Shown: positions 1 through 5,325 of the stretch, in pieces | Numbering within the stretch: position 1 is the stretch's first letter | Layout: each line of letters starts with the position of its first letter | DNA from: Ruminococcus sp. | Lineage (GTDB): Bacteria; Bacillota; Clostridia; Oscillospirales; Acutalibacteraceae | Reading direction: 5' to 3' | Length of the DNA stretch: 5,915 nucleotides | Assembly (NCBI GenBank): GCA_017502425.1 | Contig: JAFVVB010000192.1 | Span: 1 to 5,915 of the forward strand | The notes under the pieces: generated by a model | Database searches by the model: none | Seen by the model: only the letters and a program-made list of their open reading frames with translations | What the model was told of the DNA's origin: nothing | Translations under genes and position numbers: made by a program

Positions 1-784
1 CAACAACTAAAGCGATATTCTCAAGACCACGCTGAGTATACATATCATGTAAAAGCTCTAAATCTTCGTAGTGATAGTTAGGCATCATCTTACCGTGTTT
101 ATTGACATAGCCACGTAAAATAGCGTGTGCAAGCGGATTTCCTGATGTCTTAACCTGCCAGCCTCTGAACACGAAAGTATGTTTATTTTGAGCAGCTTCT
201 ATTGAATTAAGCATAACGGAGTAGTCACCGCTGGTAGGGTTCTTCATACCTACCGGCACAGAGATACCACTACTTACTAATCTATGCTCCTGATTTTCTA
301 CTGAACGTGCACCGATAGCAACATATGACATCAAATCATCAAGGTAGCGATAGTTAGCAGGATACAGCATCTCATCAGCAGTAGACATTCCGTAATCAGT
401 AAGTACTTTTGAGTGAAGCTCTCTGATAGCTAAAATCCCCTTGAACATATCAGGTTTAGCGTGAGGGTCAGGCTGGTGAGCCATACCTTTATATCCGCTA
501 CCGTTAGTACGATGCTTGTTAGTATATATACGAGGTATAAGTATAAGTTTATCTTTAACCTGCTGTTGAACTTTGCTCAGTCGCTCTACATACTCAAGCA
601 CAGCATCTTCTCTATCAGCAGAGCAAGGCCCGATTACTAAAATCATCTTATCTGTTTTTCCTGAAAAAACATCAGCGACCTGCTTATCGATTACGCTCTT
701 GCGCATGCTAGCTTCAAGTGACAGCGGATACGCTTCTTTAACTTCCATAGGGATAGGTAGTTTTTTCTCAAAAATCATTGACAT
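1..784 (-). CDS. aroF: 3-deoxy-7-phosphoheptulonate (DAHP) synthase, type I, AroF/AroG-like; C-terminus cut off by the window edge
   Basis: The enzyme condenses phosphoenolpyruvate with erythrose 4-phosphate to DAHP, the first step of the shikimate pathway to aromatic amino acids, in the cytosol. Reading down from 784, the open frame runs about 261 codons to the left edge without a stop, roughly three quarters of the usual 340-350 residues. Visible family motifs: VIGPCSA near residues 50-56 (the Cys is the metal ligand of the E. coli AroG family), IPRIYTNKHRT at 83-93, GYKGMAHQPDP at 97-107, AIGARSVENQ, VGMKNPTSGD and VKTSGNPLAHAILRG. The last His, Glu and Asp metal ligands and the barrel end lie outside the window. 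I chose the start at 784 because GGAGGA (791-796) sits 6 nt before it; a second ATG two codons later is too far from that site. Which feedback inhibitor it senses cannot be told. The gene has its own promoter and is separated from nrdG by a terminator. The symbol is for the family; aroG or aroH naming is equally possible. Confidence 0.93.
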   Translation of the reverse strand, partial: MSMIFEKKLPIPMEVKEAYPLSLEASMRKSVIDKQVADVFSGKTDKMILVIGPCSADREDAVLEYVERLSKVQQQVKDKLILIPRIYTNKHRTNGSGYKGMAHQPDPHAKPDMFKGILAIRELHSKVLTDYGMSTADEMLYPANYRYLDDLMSYVAIGARSVENQEHRLVSSGISVPVGMKNPTSGDYSVMLNSIEAAQNKHTFVFRGWQVKTSGNPLAHAILRGYVNKHGKMMPNYHYEDLELLHDMYTQRGLENIALVV

Positions 785-790
785 AAAAAT

Positions 791-796
791 TCCTCC
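791..796 (-). promoter_or_regulatory. Ribosome binding site of the DAHP synthase gene
   Basis: GGAGGA on the minus strand lies 6 nt upstream of the ATG at 784. It fixes the start at the first of two nearby ATG codons (784 rather than 778). Confidence 0.8.
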
Positions 797-800
797 AAAC

Positions 801-858
801 ATAAAAAATAATACCGCAGAATCAGTTATTTGTCAATAAAATAACAATCCTACGGTAT
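801..858 (-). terminator. Rho-independent terminator of the nrdD-nrdG operon, overlapping the next promoter
   Basis: The hairpin begins 4 nt after the nrdG stop codon. On the minus strand the outer stem is ATACCGTAG (858-850) with CTGCGGTAT (819-811), fully paired with one G-U. A small internal loop follows, then an inner stem GTTATTT (845-839) with AAATAAC (831-825) closing a 7-nt loop. The T-rich tract TATTTTTTAT (810-801) follows directly. The stem is only moderately GC-rich, so its efficiency is uncertain. Confidence 0.75.
808..836 (-). promoter_or_regulatory. Sigma-A type promoter of the DAHP synthase gene
   Basis: On the minus strand TTGACA (836-831, perfect -35) is followed by a 17 bp spacer and TATTAT (813-808, one mismatch to the -10 consensus). 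The predicted start is near A802, giving a leader of only about 18 nt that already contains the ribosome binding site. There is therefore no room for a leader-peptide attenuator, T-box or riboswitch on this transcript. The promoter lies inside the nrdG terminator: the -35 is in the apical loop and the -10 spans the stem base and the start of the U-tract. Confidence 0.8.
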
Positions 859-862
859 CTAT

Positions 863-1393
863 TTACTTTTTGAGTTTGTCCCAGATAATGATTTTATTTT
901 CACTTAAAGAACGTTTCACATCTATTACACGCTGGTTTTTACTTCCGCGAAACTGAAGTGAAATATCCTTTTCTTCCTCGATATACGGTCCATCAACCAG
1001 AACATCAATATATGATAGCATTTCATCAGTATACTCACATCTCGCTCTGCTTTCTTTGAGCAGATGCTCATCCATCAGGTATCCTGTGTAACACCAGATG
1101 TCTTTGTGGGGATACTTTTCTTTAACTACTCTAAGGAATTTAGTAAGCTCTTTTTGATTTTTCACCTCAAATGGTTCACCACCCAAAAGTGAAAGTCCGT
1201 TCACAAAAGACGGAGAAAGCATATCTAAAATACTATTTACCGTTTCGTCGGTGAACTTATCTCCGTAGTTAAAATCCCACGTTTCTTTATTAAAGCAATT
1301 TTTGCATTTATGAGTGCAACCGCTGACAAAAAGCGATACCCTCACTCCTGCTCCGTTTGCTATGTCACGTTTTTTGATAGTAGCGTAATTCAT
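863..1393 (-). CDS. nrdG: Anaerobic ribonucleoside-triphosphate reductase activating protein (radical SAM, NrdG)
   Basis: NrdG uses a [4Fe-4S] cluster and S-adenosylmethionine to make the glycyl radical on NrdD, which allows dNTP synthesis without oxygen. The 176-residue product has the normal family length. The cluster motif CTHKCKNC (C26, C30, C33; C-x3-C-x2-C) follows the typical N-terminal segment RDIANGAGVRVSLFVSGC, and the SAM-binding GGEP motif is at 71-74 in SLLGGEPF. I chose the ATG at 1393 because the protein from there aligns with the family start. The longer reading from 1468 would add 25 residues that merely overlap the conserved nrdD C-terminus in another frame. The start shares one base with the nrdD stop (TGATG, 1395-1391), which suggests translational coupling and balanced production of both subunits. 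An AGGAAAG-like purine stretch lies within the end of nrdD but is somewhat far upstream. Confidence 0.96.
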   Translation of the reverse strand: MNYATIKKRDIANGAGVRVSLFVSGCTHKCKNCFNKETWDFNYGDKFTDETVNSILDMLSPSFVNGLSLLGGEPFEVKNQKELTKFLRVVKEKYPHKDIWCYTGYLMDEHLLKESRARCEYTDEMLSYIDVLVDGPYIEEEKDISLQFRGSKNQRVIDVKRSLSENKIIIWDKLKK

Positions 1394-3552
1394 CAGATAT
1401 GCAACACTCTTTCCTGAATCTCCTGAGTTCTGCCCTGATTCCAGTACTGGGTGCCAATATATCCGCATGTACGACGAGCTACATTCATAGTATCCTGATC
1501 ACGGTTTTTGCAGTTAGGACACTCCCAAACAAGTTTTCCATCATCGTTTACTATCACAATCTCACCGTCGTAACCACATTTCTGACAGTAGTCGCTTTTG
1601 GTATTCAACTCAGCGTACATAATATTATCATAGATAAAGCGAATTATCTGCAATACTGCATCAATATTATTCTGCATATTAGGAACTTCAACATAACTGA
1701 TAGCACCTCCGGTAGACAAAGCCTGGAATTTAGATTCAAACTCAAGCTTATCAAAAGCGTCTATTTCCTCGGTTACGTGGACGTGGTAGCTGTTAGTAAT
1801 GTAAGCTTTATCGGTTACGTCTTTAATAACACCGAAGCGTTTCTGCAAGCATTTAGCAAATTTATAGGTAGTACTCTCAAGCGGTGTACCGTAAATACCG
1901 AAACCGATGCTGGTTTCGTCTTTCCATCTGTTACATGCTTTGTTCATATACTTCATAATATCAATAGCAAAATCAGTAACACTAGGGTCAGTATGAGATT
2001 TTCCAGTCATATAGCGTACACATTCACATAAACCCGCATAACCAAGAGATATAGTAGAATATCCGCCATAGAGCAGTTTATCGATAGGTTCACCCTTTTC
2101 GAGTCTTGCAATAGCACCGTCTTGCCACAATATAGGAGCAGCATCAGATAAAGTACCTTTGAGACGATTATGACGACACATCAACGCACGATAGCAAAGC
2201 TCGAGTCGTTCATCAAAAATCTTCCAGAATTTATCCATATCTTTAGAGCTACTGAGTGCAATATCCACCAGATTCAGTGTAACAACACCCTGATTAAATC
2301 TTCCGTAGAACTGATACTCGCCCTTTTCATTTTTCCAAGGAGTTAGTGCACTACGGCAACCCATAACAGGGAAACAGTTGCCTTCCTTGAGTTCTTTCAT
2401 AATCTTCTCAGAAATATAATCAGGAACTAAACGCTTAGCGGTACATTTAGCAGCAAGCTCGGTCAAATACCAGTATTTTGAGTCAGGAGTTATATTATCC
2501 TCCTCTAAAACATAGATGAGCTTAGGGAAAGCAGGTGTAACGTAAACACCTTTTTCGTTCTTTACACCCTGATAACGCTGGAGAAGAACTTCCTCAATAA
2601 TAAGTGCGAGGTCGTGTTTTTCCTGCTCATCTTTGGCTTCGTTCAAATACATAAATACTGTTACAAAAGGAGCCTGACCATTAGTAGTAAGAAGAGTTAC
2701 CACCTGATACTGGATAGTCTGTACACCACGGTTAATCTCTTCTCTTAAACGCTTTTCAACAACCTGCTGAATCTTCTCTTCCTCAACATCGATTCCGAGA
2801 TATTCATATTCTTCTAATACGTGTTTTCTGATTCTTTGTCTGCTGACTTCAACGAAAGGTGCTAAATGTGTCAGCGAGATACTCTGACCTCCGTACTGGT
2901 TGGAAGCAACCTGAGCGATAATCTGGGTCGCGATATTACACGCAGTAGAAAAGCTGTGTGGTTTCTCAATCATAGTTCCGCTGATAACCGTACCATTCTG
3001 GAGCATATCGTCGAGATTGACTAAATCGCAGTTGTGCATATGCTGAGCATAGTAATCGGTATCGTGAAAATGAATGATGCCTTCTTCGTGGGCTTTCACG
3101 ATATCTTCAGGCAGTAAAATACGCATGGTGGTATCTTTGCTTACTTCACCAGCCATATAGTCACGCTGAACGGAATTTACAGTAGGGTTTTTATTGGAAT
3201 TCTCCTGCTTAGCTTCTTCGTTATTACATTCAATCAATGTCAGAATCTGATTATCAGTAGTGTTAGCAACACGAGCAAGGTTTCTGGTGTATCTGTATCT
3301 GATATAGCGTTTTGCGGTTTCATACGCACCACATTTCATAATCTCAAGCTCAACAAGTTCCTGCACTTCTTCAACAGAAAGTGCTCTGGATATGCACTCA
3401 CCTGTATTTTTGATAGTAACAGCAATATTCTTTATCTGCTCATCAGTAAGCTCTCTTCCGTTATCGTTAGCTTCGTCAGCCTTAGTAACAGCCGCAATAA
3501 TCTTATTGATATCAAACTCAGCTTCGCTACCATTACGCTTAATAATCTTCAT
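1393..3552 (-). CDS. nrdD: Anaerobic (class III) ribonucleoside-triphosphate reductase, glycyl radical enzyme NrdD
   Basis: NrdD reduces ribonucleoside triphosphates to deoxyribonucleoside triphosphates in anaerobic cells. The 719-residue product matches the usual length (about 700-720). Residues 1 to about 90 (KIIKRNG... then a helical part ending near TAKRYIRYRYTR) form one ATP-cone, the allosteric activity site. The catalytic barrel contains HMHNCDLVNLDDML with C175 and VMGCRSAL with C399; by family knowledge the second is the thiyl-radical cysteine and the first its partner. Near the C-terminus two CxxC pairs (C656/C659, C678/C681) form the zinc site. RRTCGYIG carries the glycyl radical at about G697, and the tail GRTQEIQERVLHI is typical. 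No key residue is missing. I chose the start at 3552 because AGGAGG (3563-3558) is 5 nt upstream; the ATG at 3579 lies before that site and would add nine non-conserved residues. It is the first gene of a two-gene operon with nrdG, preceded by NrdR-like operators. Confidence 0.98.
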   Translation of the reverse strand: MKIIKRNGSEAEFDINKIIAAVTKADEANDNGRELTDEQIKNIAVTIKNTGECISRALSVEEVQELVELEIMKCGAYETAKRYIRYRYTRNLARVANTTDNQILTLIECNNEEAKQENSNKNPTVNSVQRDYMAGEVSKDTTMRILLPEDIVKAHEEGIIHFHDTDYYAQHMHNCDLVNLDDMLQNGTVISGTMIEKPHSFSTACNIATQIIAQVASNQYGGQSISLTHLAPFVEVSRQRIRKHVLEEYEYLGIDVEEEKIQQVVEKRLREEINRGVQTIQYQVVTLLTTNGQAPFVTVFMYLNEAKDEQEKHDLALIIEEVLLQRYQGVKNEKGVYVTPAFPKLIYVLEEDNITPDSKYWYLTELAAKCTAKRLVPDYISEKIMKELKEGNCFPVMGCRSALTPWKNEKGEYQFYGRFNQGVVTLNLVDIALSSSKDMDKFWKIFDERLELCYRALMCRHNRLKGTLSDAAPILWQDGAIARLEKGEPIDKLLYGGYSTISLGYAGLCECVRYMTGKSHTDPSVTDFAIDIMKYMNKACNRWKDETSIGFGIYGTPLESTTYKFAKCLQKRFGVIKDVTDKAYITNSYHVHVTEEIDAFDKLEFESKFQALSTGGAISYVEVPNMQNNIDAVLQIIRFIYDNIMYAELNTKSDYCQKCGYDGEIVIVNDDGKLVWECPNCKNRDQDTMNVARRTCGYIGTQYWNQGRTQEIQERVLHI

Positions 3553-3557
3553 ATTAT

Positions 3558-3563
3558 CCTCCT
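3558..3563 (-). promoter_or_regulatory. Ribosome binding site of nrdD
   Basis: AGGAGG on the minus strand is 5 nt upstream of the ATG at 3552. It decides the start, because the ATG at 3579 would place this site inside the coding region. Confidence 0.8.
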
Positions 3564-3603
3564 TTTTACTGCAAATCATTGGTTTCTGTTTATATTAAAA
3601 TTC

Positions 3604-3619
3604 ACACAATATATCGTAG
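3604..3619 (-). promoter_or_regulatory. NrdR box 1 (proximal)
   Basis: The 16-mer acacaatatatcgtag (plus-strand reading) matches the known NrdR-box consensus acaCwATATaTwGtgt at 13 of 16 positions, with the core C-A-ATATAT and the G conserved. It lies just after the predicted nrdD transcription start (about +4 to +19). Its spacing of exactly 32 bp (three helical turns) from the second box is the usual NrdR arrangement. NrdR represses ribonucleotide reductase genes when bound to dATP or ATP through its own ATP-cone; its gene is not in this window. Confidence 0.75.
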
Positions 3620-3628
3620 GGTAAATTT

Positions 3629-3657
3629 AGTATACCAACTATATATAGTATGGTCAA
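3629..3657 (-). promoter_or_regulatory. Sigma-A type promoter of the nrdD-nrdG operon
   Basis: On the minus strand TTGACC (3657-3652) is followed by a 17 bp spacer and TATACT (3634-3629). The predicted start near A3622 gives a leader of about 70 nt. The DNA just upstream (3661-3710) is very AT-rich and could act as an UP element, though this is only an impression. The NrdR-like boxes overlap the spacer and the start site. Confidence 0.75.
3636..3651 (-). promoter_or_regulatory. NrdR box 2 (distal), in the promoter spacer
   Basis: The 16-mer caactatatatagtat (plus-strand reading) has a perfect palindromic core CTATATATAG and also matches the NrdR consensus at 13 of 16 positions. It fills the space between the -35 and -10 elements of the nrdD promoter, so bound repressor would exclude RNA polymerase. 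It starts 32 bp from the first box. Confidence 0.77.
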
Positions 3658-3710
3658 GCGAATTTTATCATTTTTTAGTTTACATTTTAGTAATATGTTA
3701 ATTAGGAATT

Positions 3711-3748
3711 AAAAAAACAAAACCCCAAGTAAAATAACCTGGGATTTT
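3711..3748 (-). terminator. Rho-independent terminator of the tcdA-like gene
   Basis: On the minus strand AAAATCCCAGGT (3748-3737) pairs over 12 positions, two of them G-U, with ACTTGGGGTTTT (3730-3719) around a 6-nt loop. GTTTTTTT follows (3718-3711). The hairpin starts 9 nt after the stop codon of the tcdA-like gene and separates it from the nrdD promoter. Confidence 0.85.
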
Positions 3749-3757
3749 CTGACTTTT

Positions 3758-4456
3758 TTAAGATATTAAATCATTCACAACAGCTGATGCAATAATGATT
3801 CCTGCGCCGGCAGGCACAAAAGCACAACTAGACGGAATCGGTTTATTATTTTCAATAACTTTTTCAGCACTTTTCGGTTCTTCTTTAGAGTACACTACCT
3901 TTAGCTTTTTGATACCGTTTTTCTTACACAGCTGGCGCATCGCTCTGGATAGCGGACATACGCTGGTTTTATAAATATCTGTTATCTCCAGCATATCCGG
4001 TCTTAGTTTATTACCGGTGCCCATTGACGAGATTATAGGGATACCTAGCTTCTGCGCTATTTTACACAGCTCAAGCTTAGCGCTTACGGTATCGATAGCA
4101 TCAACAATATAGTCATACTCGGAAAAATCAATTTCAGCTGAGTTTTCAGGAAGAAAGAACATTTCTAATGCGGTGACATTACATAAGGGATTAATGCTCA
4201 GTATTCTTTCTTTTGCGACCTGAACCTTTGATTTTGAAATAGTATTTTGAACGGCTAGTATCTGGCGGTTAAGATTAGAAACCGAAACAGTATCATTATC
4301 AACTACCGTAATTGAACCGATAAAACTGCGTGCAAGTGCTTCCACAACATAGCCACCGACTCCGCCGACGCCAAAAACTATAACTTTAGAGTTTTTTAGT
4401 TTATCAAGGGCTTTCTCCCCTATTAGCATTTTCGTACGTGAATACATCTCGTCCAT
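3758..4456 (-). CDS. tcdA: tRNA threonylcarbamoyladenosine dehydratase, TcdA/CsdL-like (ThiF/E1 family)
   Basis: TcdA uses ATP to dehydrate t6A at position 37 of ANN-decoding tRNAs to its cyclic form ct6A. From 4456 the product is 232 residues, a normal Firmicute length. The order is family-typical: SRTKMLIGEKAL, the ATP-binding glycine loop GVGGVGG at 29-35, VDNDTVSVSNLNRQ at 52-65 (Asp ribose contacts and the Asn/Arg signature), then DYIVDAIDT. Next come SMGTGNKLRPD and TSVCPLSRAMRQ followed by KLKVVYSKE, features that separate TcdA from ThiF, MoeB and HesA. It ends with a hydrophobic helix, SCAFVPAGAGIIIASAVV. I prefer the ATG at 4456: GGGACGG is 6 nt upstream and family proteins begin close to SRT. 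The ATG at 4471 has no ribosome binding site and is only a few nt from the predicted transcript start. ARSFIG replaces the usual ARSGIG. The sulfur-transfer partners CsdA and CsdE are not nearby. Confidence 0.9.
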   Translation of the reverse strand: MDEMYSRTKMLIGEKALDKLKNSKVIVFGVGGVGGYVVEALARSFIGSITVVDNDTVSVSNLNRQILAVQNTISKSKVQVAKERILSINPLCNVTALEMFFLPENSAEIDFSEYDYIVDAIDTVSAKLELCKIAQKLGIPIISSMGTGNKLRPDMLEITDIYKTSVCPLSRAMRQLCKKNGIKKLKVVYSKEEPKSAEKVIENNKPIPSSCAFVPAGAGIIIASAVVNDLIS

Positions 4457-4481
4457 ATAAAACCGTCCCATTTTTTATTAA

Positions 4482-4510
4482 AGTATACCACAGCATTTAG
4501 GTATATTCAA
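4482..4510 (-). promoter_or_regulatory. Promoter of the tcdA-like gene
   Basis: On the minus strand TTGAAT (4510-4505) is followed by a 17 bp spacer and TATACT (4487-4482). Transcription would begin near 4474-4476, which leaves only 3-5 nt before the ATG at 4471 and about 20 nt before the preferred ATG at 4456. This supports the shorter start. Confidence 0.6.
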
Positions 4511-4517
4511 ATAAGTG

Positions 4518-4546
4518 TTGAAAAAACCTTAAGTATTTAGTAGAAT
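4518..4546 (+). promoter_or_regulatory. Promoter of the kinase-like gene
   Basis: TTGAAA (4518-4523), a 17 bp spacer and TAGAAT (4541-4546, one mismatch) predict a start near 4553. The leader of about 18 nt contains TGAGG (4561-4565), 5 nt before the ATG at 4571. The -35 box is only 7 bp from the -35 of the divergent tcdA promoter. Confidence 0.65.
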
Positions 4547-4570
4547 AAACGTATAAGAAATGAGGTTATT

Positions 4571-5278
4571 ATGAATATATATAGAATTGCTGACCTTAAT
4601 ATCGCAGTAGAAAACCACAGCGATTTCACAAAAGAATATATGCGTGAGTATCTTACTGATGAAACAGATTTCGATTTTGTAGTTACTGTCACAGATGATA
4701 TGATAAAAAAGGAAATGGAGATTTCTGCTGACGAAGTACCATTTAAGTACTATGAAATTACTGCTGTATTTCGTGCTATATGCTACGTGATCGTCGAAAA
4801 ATACAATGGTTTCTTTCTGCACTGTTCTTCTCTTATGTATGAGAATAATGCCTATATTTTCACTGCTAAAAGCGGTACAGGTAAATCAACCCACGCAAGT
4901 TTATGGAGAAAAGTGCTTAAAGATAAAGTCACGATGATTAACGACGATAAACCGATAGTCAGGTTAATTGACGGAGAGTTTTATATATACGGCACTCCGT
5001 GGGACGGAAAACACAGAATATCAAGTAACGTAAAAGCTCCGATTAAAGCGATTTACTATCTTCATCAGTCAAAGGAAAACAAAGTCGTCAGATGCGACGT
5101 GCTCTCTTCTGTCACTAAGATTTTATCCCAGACTGTTCTGCCAAATGATAAAAACATTATGAACCATCTACTCAATATGATTGAAAAACTCGTATCTGAT
5201 ATTCCTGTGTATGACCTGTACTGTAACATAAGCGAAGATGCTGTACATACAGCATTAAATTCTATTATAGAAATATAA
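4571..5278 (+). CDS. HPr kinase/PEP carboxykinase-like P-loop protein, substrate unknown
   Basis: This 235-residue protein resembles the stand-alone HPrK-C-terminal-like (PEPCK-fold) proteins found in many Firmicutes, relatives of which occur in lasso-peptide and PqqD-linked clusters. Visible features: FFLHCSS at 81-87, the strand before the nucleotide site; a P-loop AKSGTGKST at 99-107 with K105 and S106; TMINDDKP at 121-128, whose Asp pair matches the metal-binding and catalytic Asp pair of HPr kinase; and YGTPWDGKH at 140-148, a hallmark of this subgroup. The EIRGLG signature of genuine HPr kinase/phosphorylase and its N-terminal domain are absent, so it should not be called HprK. The first 80 residues are acidic with no known motif. 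There is no signal peptide or membrane segment, so it is probably cytosolic. No RiPP precursor, PqqD-like carrier or radical SAM maturase is adjacent. It has its own promoter and convergent terminator, so it appears monocistronic. The phosphotransfer role is inference from fold and motifs. Confidence 0.75.
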   Translation: MNIYRIADLNIAVENHSDFTKEYMREYLTDETDFDFVVTVTDDMIKKEMEISADEVPFKYYEITAVFRAICYVIVEKYNGFFLHCSSLMYENNAYIFTAKSGTGKSTHASLWRKVLKDKVTMINDDKPIVRLIDGEFYIYGTPWDGKHRISSNVKAPIKAIYYLHQSKENKVVRCDVLSSVTKILSQTVLPNDKNIMNHLLNMIEKLVSDIPVYDLYCNISEDAVHTALNSIIEI

Positions 5279-5288
5279 AGAAACTAAA

Positions 5289-5325
5289 AAAGCGACGGAA
5301 TTAACCGTCGCTTTAATTTTTATTT
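5289..5325. terminator. Bidirectional terminator between the convergent kinase-like and DegV genes
   Basis: AAAGCGACGG (5289-5298) and CCGTCGCTTT (5305-5314) form a perfect 10-bp stem around a 6-nt AATTAA loop. T-rich DNA follows on the plus strand (AATTTTTATTT, 5315-5325), and on the minus strand TTTTTA comes from 5290-5285. It sits 10 nt after the kinase stop codon and 5 nt after the DegV stop codon, so one hairpin serves both converging genes. Confidence 0.9.

Noticed and set aside
573..839. An 88-codon plus-strand frame opposite the DAHP synthase start
   Set aside because: It is antisense to the conserved N-terminal half of DAHP synthase and runs across that gene's promoter and the terminator; its composition is low-complexity Ser/Ile.
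1394..1468. N-terminal extension of nrdG by 25 residues
   Set aside because: The family starts at the Met of MNYATIKK; the extension reads out of frame through the conserved nrdD tail.
1399..2031. A 210-codon plus-strand open frame opposite nrdD
   Set aside because: It is antisense to a highly conserved part of nrdD, has no ribosome binding site pattern or recognisable protein features, and is best explained as a shadow of nrdD codon use.
3392..3598. A 68-codon hydrophobic plus-strand frame opposite the nrdD start
   Set aside because: The hydrophobicity comes from the complement of the charged ATP-cone codons; there is no promoter or ribosome binding site.
3553..3622. A possible riboswitch in the 70-nt nrdD leader
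   Set aside because: It is AT-rich with no strong hairpin or recognisable aptamer motif; NrdR boxes explain regulation better.
3719..3757. The terminator hairpin after the tcdA-like gene read as bidirectional
   Set aside because: The plus strand does carry T-runs after the stem, but no plus-strand gene lies upstream that would need it.
4457..4570. A short RiPP precursor gene beside the kinase-like gene
   Set aside because: The interval is filled by two divergent promoters and short leaders; I found no start codon with a ribosome binding site and a usable frame.
4529..4822. A 97-codon minus-strand frame opposite the kinase-like gene
   Set aside because: It is antisense to a gene with clear motifs and its own promoter, and its Phe/Ile/Tyr-rich composition fits a shadow frame.
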